From: Acidilobaceae archaeon
GTDB lineage: Archaea > Thermoproteota > Thermoprotei_A > Sulfolobales > Acidilobaceae
Length of the DNA: 64,000 bases
Assembly: GCA_026413755.1 (NCBI GenBank)
Contig: JAOAKH010000009.1
Coordinates: forward strand, 1-64,000
Direction: 5' to 3'
Shown: piece by piece, positions 27,238-35,379 of the stretch
Layout: the number at the start of each line of letters is the position of its first letter
Numbering within the stretch: the first letter of the stretch is position 1
The notes under the pieces: model-generated
Told to the model about the DNA's origin: nothing
What the model saw: the letters and a program-made list of their open reading frames with translations, nothing else
Database searches by the model: none
Position numbers and translations under genes: made by a program

Positions 27238-27250
27238 AAGTTTTATACGA
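27238..27250. promoter_or_regulatory. Bidirectional TATA box: thiolase-like operon and Nudix gene
   Basis: AAGTTTTATACGA reads as a TATA box on both strands. It is about 30 bases from the TTG at 27210 (minus) and about 32 bases from the GTG at 27278 (plus). The 67-base gap leaves no room for a second promoter. Confidence 0.6.
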
Positions 27251-27277
27251 TACACCTCTAGTTCCCGGAGAGCTGCC

Positions 27278-27754
27278 GTGTCCAAAGAGTACCCGAAAGA
27301 ACCGCGGGTAGGGGTGGGCTGCGTGGTCTTCAGCGACGGGAAGCTGCTGCTAGTGAGGAGGAAGTACCCTCCAGGGAGGGGGAAGTGGAGCGTGCCAGGA
27401 GGCCATGTGGAGCTCGGAGAGGACCTGCTGGAGGCAGCGAGAAGGGAGCTAGAGGAGGAAACAGGGGTGAGGGCAAGGCCCGCCGGGGTGATCAACGTGG
27501 ACACCGTGGTCGTTAGAGACCCGCTGGGGAGGATCAGGTTCCACTACATCCTAGTGGACGTCCTGCTAGAGGACCCCCGTGGAGAACCTAGTCCTTCCGG
27601 CGACGTTTCGGAAGCAGGTTACTTCCCTCTGGAGGAGGCCTTGCGTATGGAGCTGACAAGGTCATCCCGCGGCCTCGTGGAGAAGCTAGCCAAGGGGCTC
27701 CTGCCTATACAAAGCCCTTTACCTCAGGAGAAATATGAGTTCGTGGAGGAGTAG
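27278..27754 (+). CDS. Nudix hydrolase, ADP-ribose pyrophosphatase-like
   Basis: 158 residues. The Nudix box runs from [20 protein letters not shown] to ETGV and matches Gx5Ex7REUxEExGU. The upstream strand [20 protein letters not shown] and KWSVPG are typical of ADP-ribose or nucleotide-sugar hydrolases. GTG 27278 is chosen over a longer frame because the bidirectional TATA box ends at 27250. It is followed after 3 bases by a MoaD-like gene. The exact nucleoside diphosphate substrate is unknown. Confidence 0.88.
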   Translation: MSKEYPKEPRVGVGCVVFSDGKLLLVRRKYPPGRGKWSVPGGHVELGEDLLEAARRELEEETGVRARPAGVINVDTVVVRDPLGRIRFHYILVDVLLEDPRGEPSPSGDVSEAGYFPLEEALRMELTRSSRGLVEKLAKGLLPIQSPLPQEKYEFVEE

Positions 27755-27757
27755 GAG

Positions 27758-28012
27758 TTGGGAGTCACCCTTAGGGTTTACGGGGACCTAAGACAAGTAT
27801 TGGGGTGGAGCAGTAAAGAGGTAGAGGCAGGGAGGAACCTCGAGGAGACGCTAAAGAAAGTCCCCGCCCTCTGGGAATCCATAGTTCAGTACCGCCTAGA
27901 CTCGCTAATAATACTCTTGAACGGGAACAACGTCATGCTCTCGGGAGGGCTGGAGGTCTCGGTAAAGAATGGGGACGTGGTGGACATATTTCCGCCCTCC
28001 GCAGGAGGCTAA
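27758..28012 (+). CDS. moaD: MoaD/ThiS-like sulfur carrier
   Basis: 84 residues with the ubiquitin-like fold. VTLRVYGDLRQVLGW is strand 1, LIILLNGNNV the middle, and the terminus VVDIFPPSAGG ends in the diglycine that is adenylated and thiocarboxylated. It could serve molybdopterin synthesis, other sulfur transfer, or SAMP-like protein tagging. The neighbours moeA and fdhD favour molybdopterin. It converges on moeA with a 4-base overlap. Confidence 0.85.
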   Translation: MGVTLRVYGDLRQVLGWSSKEVEAGRNLEETLKKVPALWESIVQYRLDSLIILLNGNNVMLSGGLEVSVKNGDVVDIFPPSAGG

Positions 28013-29970
28013 AACTCCCTGACTATTTCCCCCATTTCTGGGTCAGCCCTATAGCCCCCCAGCCTTTCCAGCTCCCGTCTGAACACCTCGCTCCTCAAGA
28101 GGGCCAAAAGCCTCTTCACGGGCTCCCTTCCTAACTTCTGCTTTGGTATAACTAGGTCGAACCTCTCCCACCCCAGGCTCACGAAGTCTAAGCCGTATGC
28201 TATGGCAGCAGCCCTTATTGCTATACCCGCGTCTGCTTTTCCCTGAGCCACAGCTGCAGCTACGGCAGTGTGAGTGCGCACCTCGTAGCTATATCCCTCT
28301 ATCGATGAGACGAGATCCTCGAAGCTGACCCCCCTCTCCTTCGCCAGCTCCCTTAGCTTTGCGTCCAGCAGGAACCTCGTCCCGGAGCCCTTGTTCCTGT
28401 TAACCAGCCTTAGCCTCAGCAGGTCCTCTATCCCCCTTACTCCTGCCGGGTTACCCCTCTGTACTACAAGACCCTGCTCCCTCAGGTAACCCCTCACGAG
28501 CACCACCCCTCTGGCCCCATACTTCTCCAACACAGGCACGTTGTACTCCCCCGTCTCCTCGTCCACTATATGCATGCCGGCCACGTCCGCCTCTCCCCTA
28601 AGGGCAGACCTCATGCCCTCAAGGGAGCCTACGTTTATGGTCTTGGCTCTCAGCCCGGAGAGCGAGATCAATCTGTCTAAAGCTACGTCGTGGCTGCCAA
28701 CGACGTAAAGCTCTGCCGGCATGTACTGGTAGGAGAAGAGGGTGACCTCCACCTCCTCTCCCTCCTGTAGGTACTCAGCAGTCTCGGGGACTTGAATGAA
28801 GCCGTCGGCCTGCGCAAGCACCTTTATGGCGCCCGACTCCGCCGAGAGGGGGTACGCTACTATCCTATCGCCCATGTCTATGAGGCTAACAGGGTACAGC
28901 CCCCTCCTCCCCCTGGCCCCCTCTGCCCTCACAGCAAGCCTTGCCCTGATCCTCTGCTCCCCCTCATCGAGGCAGAGCATCCTGTTTATCAAGGGCTTCA
29001 CCACTAAGTTGAATATCATGAGGGCAGAGCTCGGGTAGCCTGGCAGGCCTACGAGCAGCTTGCCGCCCCTCGAGATAGCTATTACCGTGGGCTTTCCCGG
29101 CTTGACCTTCAGGCCGTGCACTATGACGCCGGGCGGCCCCATCTCGGAGAAGACCTTGTATATCATGTCCGTGGGCCCTGCAGAGGTGCCGCCGGAAACT
29201 ATCACTACGTCGCTGGCCGCCTCCGCCTCCTCCACGGTCCTTTTCATCTCCTCGAAGGAGTCCCTCACTATGCCCAGATGCCTTGGCTCGGCGCCCAGCT
29301 TCAGGAGAGAGGAGTATACTGTGTAGCTGTTTATATCGTATATTTTCCCCACACTCAGCGGTTCGCCGGGCGGCACCAGCTCATCGCCTGTGGAGATCAC
29401 TGAAACGCGGGGCCTCCGGAAGACGGGCACCTCCCTGTAGCCCAGCGCCGCCAGGACGCCGAGCTCCCTTTCGCCCAGCTTAGTACATCTCCTCAGCACT
29501 AGCTCTCCCGCAGATATGTCTCCGCCTACACTCAGCACGTTCTCTCCCGGCACCGCGGCCTTGAACAGGAGCACCCTTTCCCCCACCCTCTTGCTATGCT
29601 CCACCATGACCACCGCGTTAGCGCCCGCAGGCAGGAAGGCTCCCGTGGAGATCTCAGCTGCTTCCCTTCTCCCTACAGAGATCTCGGGCCTCCTGCCAGG
29701 AGCCACAGATCCTATGACCCTGAGCTCCACCGGCGACAGCTCGCTGGCACCAAAGGTGTCCTCTGCCCTAACGGCGTATCCGTCAACGGTAGATCTGTCG
29801 AAGTGCGGGACGTCTATGCCCGCGTATACGTCCTCTGCTAGGACCCTCCCATAGGCCTCCTCTATGTCGACCCTCTCGACGCCTAGAGGCTCGACTTTGA
29901 GCGCTCTCTCCACAAGCGTAATGGCTTCCTCGGGCGTGACGAGCTTATGATATATAATTCTCTCCTTCAA
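28009..29970 (-). CDS. moeA: Molybdopterin molybdenumtransferase MoeA fused to a periplasmic-binding-like domain
   Basis: 653 residues. Residues 1 to about 410 are MoeA, which inserts Mo or W into molybdopterin: PHFDRSTVDGYAVRAEDT, AEISTGAFLPAGANAVVMVE, VISTGDELV, VSGGTSAGPTDMIY, and GLPGYPSSALM. Residues about 420-653 form a LysR-substrate/PBP-like domain (VGSHDVALDRLISL; GSGTRFLLDAKLRELA; GKADAGIAIRAAA) of the kind often fused to archaeal MoeA, perhaps sensing molybdate or another ligand. It starts with TTG 29970, overlapping the fdhD stop (TTGA). Confidence 0.93.
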   Translation of the reverse strand: MKERIIYHKLVTPEEAITLVERALKVEPLGVERVDIEEAYGRVLAEDVYAGIDVPHFDRSTVDGYAVRAEDTFGASELSPVELRVIGSVAPGRRPEISVGRREAAEISTGAFLPAGANAVVMVEHSKRVGERVLLFKAAVPGENVLSVGGDISAGELVLRRCTKLGERELGVLAALGYREVPVFRRPRVSVISTGDELVPPGEPLSVGKIYDINSYTVYSSLLKLGAEPRHLGIVRDSFEEMKRTVEEAEAASDVVIVSGGTSAGPTDMIYKVFSEMGPPGVIVHGLKVKPGKPTVIAISRGGKLLVGLPGYPSSALMIFNLVVKPLINRMLCLDEGEQRIRARLAVRAEGARGRRGLYPVSLIDMGDRIVAYPLSAESGAIKVLAQADGFIQVPETAEYLQEGEEVEVTLFSYQYMPAELYVVGSHDVALDRLISLSGLRAKTINVGSLEGMRSALRGEADVAGMHIVDEETGEYNVPVLEKYGARGVVLVRGYLREQGLVVQRGNPAGVRGIEDLLRLRLVNRNKGSGTRFLLDAKLRELAKERGVSFEDLVSSIEGYSYEVRTHTAVAAAVAQGKADAGIAIRAAAIAYGLDFVSLGWERFDLVIPKQKLGREPVKRLLALLRSEVFRRELERLGGYRADPEMGEIVREF

Positions 29971-30674
29971 GACAATACCCTCTCCGGGTAGGTGAGGACC
30001 TTGGGCTCTCCTCCCCTGATCAGCACCAGCGTTATGCCTAAGAGCATGGCACTCCTCAAGCCTCCGTAGAGCAGGCTCTTGAAGCCCACGAGGACAGGGG
30101 CTCCCGCGTTAGCAACCATGGAGACTAGGTCTCCCGAGAGCCTGCCAGAAGCTATAAAGATGCAGGAGCCTATGTCCAAGCCAGAGAGTATAGAAGCACC
30201 TATGGCCTTCGCCGTCGAGGAGAAGCGGCTCACGTCGAAGGCTATCACCGCTCTCCCGGAACTTACGTCGTATGCGCCTGTTGCCTGTACGCCGTGAAAC
30301 CTGTTCCTCTCCTCGAAGTCCTTCACGACCTCCATGAGAGTCCCCATGCTGACCCTCAGCTTGGACCTCACTGGGACGCCCGCTTCCACCAGGCCTACGC
30401 AATCGTCCACGAATACTTTGGGCCTCCTCGGCTCGCCCTTTACGTCCACCTCCACCTTCCTCCCCTCCCTGCTGAGCCTCATCACGTCCCTGGGGGAGCT
30501 CACTGTGCGGGAACCCACAAGGAACCCCAGCGCTGCCTCCTCCACGTGGCTTGGGCTCATGAGAAGGGTAGCTAAGTATGAGCCGTTCACGTAAACGTCA
30601 AAGGGCTCGTCCAGAGGGAGGCTAATCCCCATCTCCTCCCTGAACTCTGCCCATGCCTCTTTTACCTCGAACAA
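29967..30674 (-). CDS. fdhD: FdhD-like sulfurtransferase for molybdo/tungsto-enzymes
   Basis: 235 residues. FdhD passes sulfur from a cysteine desulfurase to the molybdenum cofactor of formate dehydrogenase. Family signs are the N-terminal DEPFDVYVNGSYLATLLMSP, a single Cys in FVDDCVGLVE at the catalytic loop, and GLDIGSCIFIASGRLSGDLV. The usual EDxGRHNAxDK block reads FDVSRFSSTAKAIG, an unusual divergence. It starts at TTG 30674 and is translationally coupled to moeA. Confidence 0.85.
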   Translation of the reverse strand: MFEVKEAWAEFREEMGISLPLDEPFDVYVNGSYLATLLMSPSHVEEAALGFLVGSRTVSSPRDVMRLSREGRKVEVDVKGEPRRPKVFVDDCVGLVEAGVPVRSKLRVSMGTLMEVVKDFEERNRFHGVQATGAYDVSSGRAVIAFDVSRFSSTAKAIGASILSGLDIGSCIFIASGRLSGDLVSMVANAGAPVLVGFKSLLYGGLRSAMLLGITLVLIRGGEPKVLTYPERVLS

Positions 30675-30731
30675 GGGCCCCTCGGAAAACAGGCGCTCTG
30701 GGGTATTTGAATTTGGAGCCCGAAGGTTTTG

Positions 30732-30831
<100 letters not shown>

Positions 30832-30856
30832 TCTCATACAAGAAGCCCTCCGAAGA

Positions 30857-31333
30857 CTATAAACCTTTCATACTCTTCGCAAGCCTCCTCAAGGCCCTCA
30901 GCGTGAAGCCCCAGAGCACGAGGTCCCCCTCCAGGAGGACCCCTGGCACGCTACCCCTCCTAGGGTGGGGCACCTCCCTGGGCTCCTGAGTAGCCGCAGC
31001 GATTGGTATCCAGCCCACGAAGTCCACTTCCCTGCTCCTCGGCCTGGGATCTATTGGTCCCCTCGGGGCGCCCACAACTATCATGACCCTTCTCCTCCCC
31101 CTCCCTGTCACGTCCACCCCTAGGTCCCCCACTACCTTCACGGCATAGGGCGGCACGTTTGCTTCCTCCCATGCCTCCCTAAGGGCGGCCTCCGCAGGGG
31201 TTTCCCCCCTCTCGATGGATCCCCCAGGGAGGGCGACGTCGCACGACCAGTAGCCCTCCAGGTCGCACGACTTCCTCACGACCAGAACCCTCTCCCCCCA
31301 GACCAAGGCTAGGACAGCCGAGTCTGGCTCCAT
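30857..31333 (-). CDS. Nudix hydrolase, CoA-pyrophosphatase-like
   Basis: 158 residues. The Nudix box begins LPGGSIERGETPAEAALREA and continues WEEANV; the final Gly of the consensus is replaced (EEANV instead of EExGU). Upstream is ALVWGERVLVVRKS and downstream VGWIPIAAATQEPREV. The substrate is unknown; a CoA or nucleotide-derivative hydrolase is plausible. It begins at ATG 31333, 13 bases after the mptA stop, so the two are probably co-transcribed. Confidence 0.8.
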   Translation of the reverse strand: MEPDSAVLALVWGERVLVVRKSCDLEGYWSCDVALPGGSIERGETPAEAALREAWEEANVPPYAVKVVGDLGVDVTGRGRRRVMIVVGAPRGPIDPRPRSREVDFVGWIPIAAATQEPREVPHPRRGSVPGVLLEGDLVLWGFTLRALRRLAKSMKGL

Positions 31334-31346
31334 GGTCCCTGAGCGT

Positions 31347-32180
31347 TTATGTAAGCATGACTTTTATGTCCTCTGCCCGGGACCTCAGGTATGCGTATAG
31401 GTTGTGAGGGTGTATGCTTTCATAGCTCTCCGCCTCCACCTCCACCAGGGCGTCCCCTTTCAGCTTCCCCAGCTCCACCACGTTCCTAGCTGCTTCCCTG
31501 ACGACGTCTTCCAAGAGCTTGGGCCTCCTGAAGGCCTTTGCCACGAGCTTTGCCTCCTCTGCCCTCTTCAGCAATGAGAACGAAGGCGCTGAGAGGCTAA
31601 AGAGGAGGGCCCTCGCCAGCTTCTCAATCCTAACCCTCTCCCCCCTGGTAGTCACCCTTGCAGTCAGCTTGACCCTCTGCATGTGGCTCAGCCTTTCCCC
31701 GTAAGCCTGCTGCATATACTCTAACGCGCTGGGACAGACCGTCATGCCTATTACCCCCACGGCTATTCTCCACTCCCTCTCGCCGCCCCTCTCCATGGAG
31801 ACCTCCGCCTCCACCTCCACCGGCTCTACTCCCCTTAGCTCCTCGAACTCGAGCACTACGTAGTAGTTCGTCCTTGCCCTTGCCAGGGCCCTCCTCGCAT
31901 AGTCGTGCTTCTCTAGGAGCCTTCTAGCTACCCCTTCGAGGTACTCCTCCAGGCTCCTCCCCTCCTCCCCTAGCACCTCCAGCGCCTCGATGTTGCGAGA
32001 GAGGTGAGCCCCGCGTCTGTCGCCAGAGATCTCCACGTATAGCTCCAACGTTAGGTCCAGCGCCACTTCTCCCTGCGGCGTGAGAAGCCTCACCCTCCTC
32101 TTCACGTCCTTGAACCCTACTTTCTCTATCACCAGCGAGACGGCGGGCGGGGAGTCCTGAGGCTCCACGCCTCTTCCCAT
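31347..32180 (-). CDS. mptA: GTP cyclohydrolase (MptA / FolE2 family)
   Basis: Opens GTP to a dihydroneopterin product, the first step towards archaeal pterins and 7-deazaguanine (archaeosine) precursors. 277 residues. Family signs are the N-terminal strands VALDLTLELYVEI, RRGAHLSRNIEAL, the metal-ligand Cys in GMTVCPSALEYMQQAYG, and SHMQRVKLTARV. Metal ligands and spacing are as in FolE2/MptA, not FolE. ATG/GTG around 32180 is taken as start; the initiation codon is not certain. It lies between the Nudix gene and pheT on the same strand. Confidence 0.93.
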   Translation of the reverse strand: MGRGVEPQDSPPAVSLVIEKVGFKDVKRRVRLLTPQGEVALDLTLELYVEISGDRRGAHLSRNIEALEVLGEEGRSLEEYLEGVARRLLEKHDYARRALARARTNYYVVLEFEELRGVEPVEVEAEVSMERGGEREWRIAVGVIGMTVCPSALEYMQQAYGERLSHMQRVKLTARVTTRGERVRIEKLARALLFSLSAPSFSLLKRAEEAKLVAKAFRRPKLLEDVVREAARNVVELGKLKGDALVEVEAESYESIHPHNLYAYLRSRAEDIKVMLT

Positions 32181-32206
32181 GCGTAACTTTCCCAGAGCCC
32201 ATATAG

Positions 32207-33826
32207 TCAGCTGAGGAGAGAGGAGAGGAAGCTCAAGTTGAGCTCCGCCACAGCTACTGGATACTCAAGGCCCACGGAAGAGAGGACTTCCGGCTTCACC
32301 TCTCCCAGGAAGCCGACCGGCATCCCCTTAACGAGCACCTCCGCAGTCCTACCGTTAATGGTAAGGGAGCTGGCGGAGGACCTCACCGAGAACTCCGCTC
32401 CTATAGCCTTCAGGAGGCTGTAGAGGGGCGCTTGAATGTGCTCGTAACTTACCTCCTCGTCCATTATAGCCATGGCTAAGTGCTCCTCGTCCACGACCTT
32501 ACCTGCCCTATATGCCACTGGGCCTATCTCGAAGACCTTTACCGGCTTAGCTGCATGGGAGGCCTCAGAGAGGGCTTTCAGCATAGTGCTCACTATGTTA
32601 GGCCTGAGGACGCTATACTCAACTTGTACGGGGTTCAGCACCTCCACGGCAAGCTCTTTCAGGCCTAGAGCCTCCAGCAGAGCCGGGCTGGTCAGGGAGA
32701 GCTGCATTATCTCGGTGAAGCCCAGGCCTATAAGGAGGGAGCGGACCCTCCTCGCTAGGGAGGAGAGCCTGTCGTGGCTGCCCCTGAGGGCGTAGAGCCT
32801 TACGGGCCTCTCCGGCCCTAAATCTTCATATCCTATGTATATCGCTATGTCCTCCGCCAAGTCTATGGGCTTGAAGACGTCTACCCTAAACGGGGGCACC
32901 CTCACGAGGAGCTCCTCGCCTACTGGCTCCACGTTGTACCTCATCCTTCTCAAAATCTTCGAGGTCTCTTCTAGCGGTAGCTCTATGCCTATGGGGCCCA
33001 GCACCTCCTCTTTCCTAACCCTCATGATCTTTTCCTCCAGCAGAGGGTACTCGACCCCGCTGATCTCGACCTTGCCCACGTGCCCTCCCCTCTCTACCAA
33101 GTTCGAGACGATGATGTCTAGTATCACAGAGGCGGTCTCGAGGCTCGTCGCCGTAACGTCCACGAACATGTCCCTTGTGCCCACCTCTATCTTAGTTATG
33201 TCAGAGTTCAGGACGGGGGGCACAGCGATGATCTCCCCGCCGGCCTCTATTATTGGGTGCATGTCGCCTAGCCTCGCTATCCCCCCGTACAGGGCTCCCT
33301 TCTCTGTCCCCTCCAGCACCTCCCTCACCCTCGCTCTCCTCCTCTCCCCGAGCGGCAGGAACTCCCTCTCCACGCTGGCTATCGTGTACCTGATCTCCTT
33401 AGAGGGGAGTTTAGAGAGGTCGTGGAAGCCTATGGCGGCCTTTTTCCTTCTCCTCCCCAGCCCCTCATGTAGCTTCTCCTGGAACTGAATCAGTTCAGCC
33501 AGGTAGTCCTCGCTATCTATGTTCACGCCGTAGATCACTGCGCCGACTATGTAAGGCCTAGTGGGCACCTCCTCGACTATTATCCTTAAGCCGCTCCTCT
33601 CGGTCTCTGGCGCTCTCCAGCCCTCTTCCCCTAGGAGCCCCCTTACCGCTCTGGCCAACCCTTCCCCTATGAACATGTCGGGCCTGTCTGCGTTGATCTC
33701 TACCTCCACGAAACCCTCTGCTTCTTCCGTCTCGCACTTCAGCCTGAACAGGGTCTCCCTCAGCTCCGCTAACCCCAGCCCCGTGAGGGCCTCCAGCCTC
33801 CAGGGCCTGAACCTCAGGACCGGCAT
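32207..33826 (-). CDS. pheT: Phenylalanyl-tRNA synthetase, beta subunit
   Basis: 539 residues, the usual archaeal length. The B3/B4-type domain has EVEINADRPDMFIGEGLARAV, a B5 core follows around LPLEETSKILRRMRYN and VRVPPFRVDVFKPIDLAED, and the catalytic-like C-terminal part has LGFTEIMQLSLTSP, NPVQVEYSVLRPN and VKVFEIGPVAYR. ATG 33826 begins 2 bases after the pheS stop. The longer open frame upstream overlaps pheS and is not real. Confidence 0.95.
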   Translation of the reverse strand: MPVLRFRPWRLEALTGLGLAELRETLFRLKCETEEAEGFVEVEINADRPDMFIGEGLARAVRGLLGEEGWRAPETERSGLRIIVEEVPTRPYIVGAVIYGVNIDSEDYLAELIQFQEKLHEGLGRRRKKAAIGFHDLSKLPSKEIRYTIASVEREFLPLGERRRARVREVLEGTEKGALYGGIARLGDMHPIIEAGGEIIAVPPVLNSDITKIEVGTRDMFVDVTATSLETASVILDIIVSNLVERGGHVGKVEISGVEYPLLEEKIMRVRKEEVLGPIGIELPLEETSKILRRMRYNVEPVGEELLVRVPPFRVDVFKPIDLAEDIAIYIGYEDLGPERPVRLYALRGSHDRLSSLARRVRSLLIGLGFTEIMQLSLTSPALLEALGLKELAVEVLNPVQVEYSVLRPNIVSTMLKALSEASHAAKPVKVFEIGPVAYRAGKVVDEEHLAMAIMDEEVSYEHIQAPLYSLLKAIGAEFSVRSSASSLTINGRTAEVLVKGMPVGFLGEVKPEVLSSVGLEYPVAVAELNLSFLSSLLS

Positions 33827-33828
33827 GC

Positions 33829-35247
33829 CTACCGCCTCGCCCTGAACTTCCTTATGAAGTCTACGTCGCTCGTGTAGAGGACCCTGATGTCCGCTATGCC
33901 GTAGGTCGCTGCGGCGAGCCTCTCTATGCCAAAGCCCCAGGCGCCTACCGGGTAGTCCACCCCCGCCATCTCCAGCACCTCCGGCCTGAAGAGCCCTGCG
34001 CCAAAGAGCTCCAGCCACCTCCCGCTCGGCAGCTTCACGTAGCCCTCCACGCTGGGCTCTGTGAACGGGAAGTAGGCCGGCTTGAACTTCACCTCTAGCC
34101 CCAGCCTCTCAAAGACGTCCTTCAGGGTCCCTAGCAGCTCTCTGAATGTGTATCCCGGGTAGCCCTCTATGCCGTCTAGCTGGTGGAACTCCGGCAAGTG
34201 CGTGGCATCCACAGCGTCTCTCCTATACACTCTGCCTATCGTGAAAATTCGCATAGGGGGCTTGGGTCTAGTTATCAGCATGCGGGCAGAGACTGCCGTA
34301 GTCTGGCTCCTCAGCACAAGCCTTGCAGCCACTTTCGGATCCCACTTGTACTTCCAGCTTCTCTCGTGTATCTCTGCCACCCTCTCCACCAGCTCTCCGT
34401 ACTCTGAGAGGTCTGCAGGCTCTCCCTTCACCCAGAGCGAGTCGTGTATCTCCCTAGCAGGGTGGTCCTGCGCCTGGAACAGGAGGTCGAAGTTGAAGAG
34501 CTCCAGCTCCACAACGCTGCCCCTCACCTCCCTAAATCCCATCTCCTTGAAGACGTCCCTCAGCTGCTCAATGAACTCCGCCAGGAAGTGAGCCCTTGCG
34601 GGGAGCACGAGGGGGGGCTCGGCCGTTACGTCGTAGGATCTGAAGACGTACTGCCTCCATGAGCCGCTCCTCAGCATAGCAGAGGTGAGCCTGGAGACCT
34701 CTACCCTGGCCTCCCTCATGACTTCCTCTAGATCTCTCGTCACCCTCACGAGCAGCTCCCGCTCCTCCGTCTCCTCCACAAGCCCTCTGCTCTTTGCCTC
34801 CTCGTACAGCTCCTTTGCTGGGAACTTGCCCTCGCTGCACTCTTCAAGGGCTTTCCTGAGCACAGAAGCCCTTCTCATCGCCTCTTCCTTGGGGATCAGG
34901 AGCTTCACGCGCCCTCCTTCTACTGCTACCAGCCCCTTCCTCCTAGCCTGGCCCACCGCTACGCTTGCCTCCCGGCCTAGGATCGCTGGCAGCTCCGCGA
35001 GCCCTACCTCTCCTTTCTCACCCAACAGCTCCACTAGCATCTCCTCTGGCAGCCCCCTCGCTAAGGCCTCCTTGCCCCTCTCTGTTAGTCGCGGCCTCTT
35101 CGTAACGCTCTCAGAGACCTCCAATATGCCCTTCTCCTTTAGCAGCATGAAAGTGCTCGCCAGCCTTGACCTGTCGAGGCCGAGCAGGGAGGAAGCTTGG
35201 GAGAGGGAGCCAGAGGTGAAGCCTCTCTCCTTCATTAGCCTGAGCAC
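33829..35247 (-). CDS. pheS: Phenylalanyl-tRNA synthetase, alpha subunit
   Basis: 472 residues as written. The N-terminal winged-helix repeats (tRNA-binding) precede the class II catalytic core: motif 2 region FTIGRVYRRDAVDATHLPEF followed by HQLDGIEG, and motif 3 GFGIERLAAATYGI. The start is uncertain. GTG 35247 has AGGAG 9 bases upstream, but the frame stays open and reads like the true N-terminus (ALSEGEHEVLRLM) back to 35280, where no ATG/GTG/TTG exists. A TATA-like CTTTAAG lies near 35314. Co-transcribed with pheT. Confidence 0.94.
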   Translation of the reverse strand: MLRLMKERGFTSGSLSQASSLLGLDRSRLASTFMLLKEKGILEVSESVTKRPRLTERGKEALARGLPEEMLVELLGEKGEVGLAELPAILGREASVAVGQARRKGLVAVEGGRVKLLIPKEEAMRRASVLRKALEECSEGKFPAKELYEEAKSRGLVEETEERELLVRVTRDLEEVMREARVEVSRLTSAMLRSGSWRQYVFRSYDVTAEPPLVLPARAHFLAEFIEQLRDVFKEMGFREVRGSVVELELFNFDLLFQAQDHPAREIHDSLWVKGEPADLSEYGELVERVAEIHERSWKYKWDPKVAARLVLRSQTTAVSARMLITRPKPPMRIFTIGRVYRRDAVDATHLPEFHQLDGIEGYPGYTFRELLGTLKDVFERLGLEVKFKPAYFPFTEPSVEGYVKLPSGRWLELFGAGLFRPEVLEMAGVDYPVGAWGFGIERLAAATYGIADIRVLYTSDVDFIRKFRARR

Positions 35248-35379
35248 TTCGTGCTCTCCTTCGCTAAGGGCATAAACAATATCCGATCCCGCCCGCTGGC
35301 TACTGCGGAAGCTTAAAGGGTTAGTCGGTCCTCACACGGCCTCTCACAGGTCGCCCTCGACCCGGAGTCGCTCCTCATC

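Noticed and set aside
27211-27504. N-terminal extension of the thiolase-like gene A
   Set aside because: Ser/Pro-rich translation crosses the divergent promoter and the Nudix gene. A TTG with a good ribosome site at 27210 fits the family start.
32835-33488. 217-codon plus-strand open frame opposite pheT
   Set aside because: Serine/threonine-rich low-complexity translation typical of an antisense shadow.
33827-34018. 64-residue extension of PheT
   Set aside because: Gly/Arg-rich translation lies wholly inside pheS in another frame; ATG 33826 directly follows the pheS stop.
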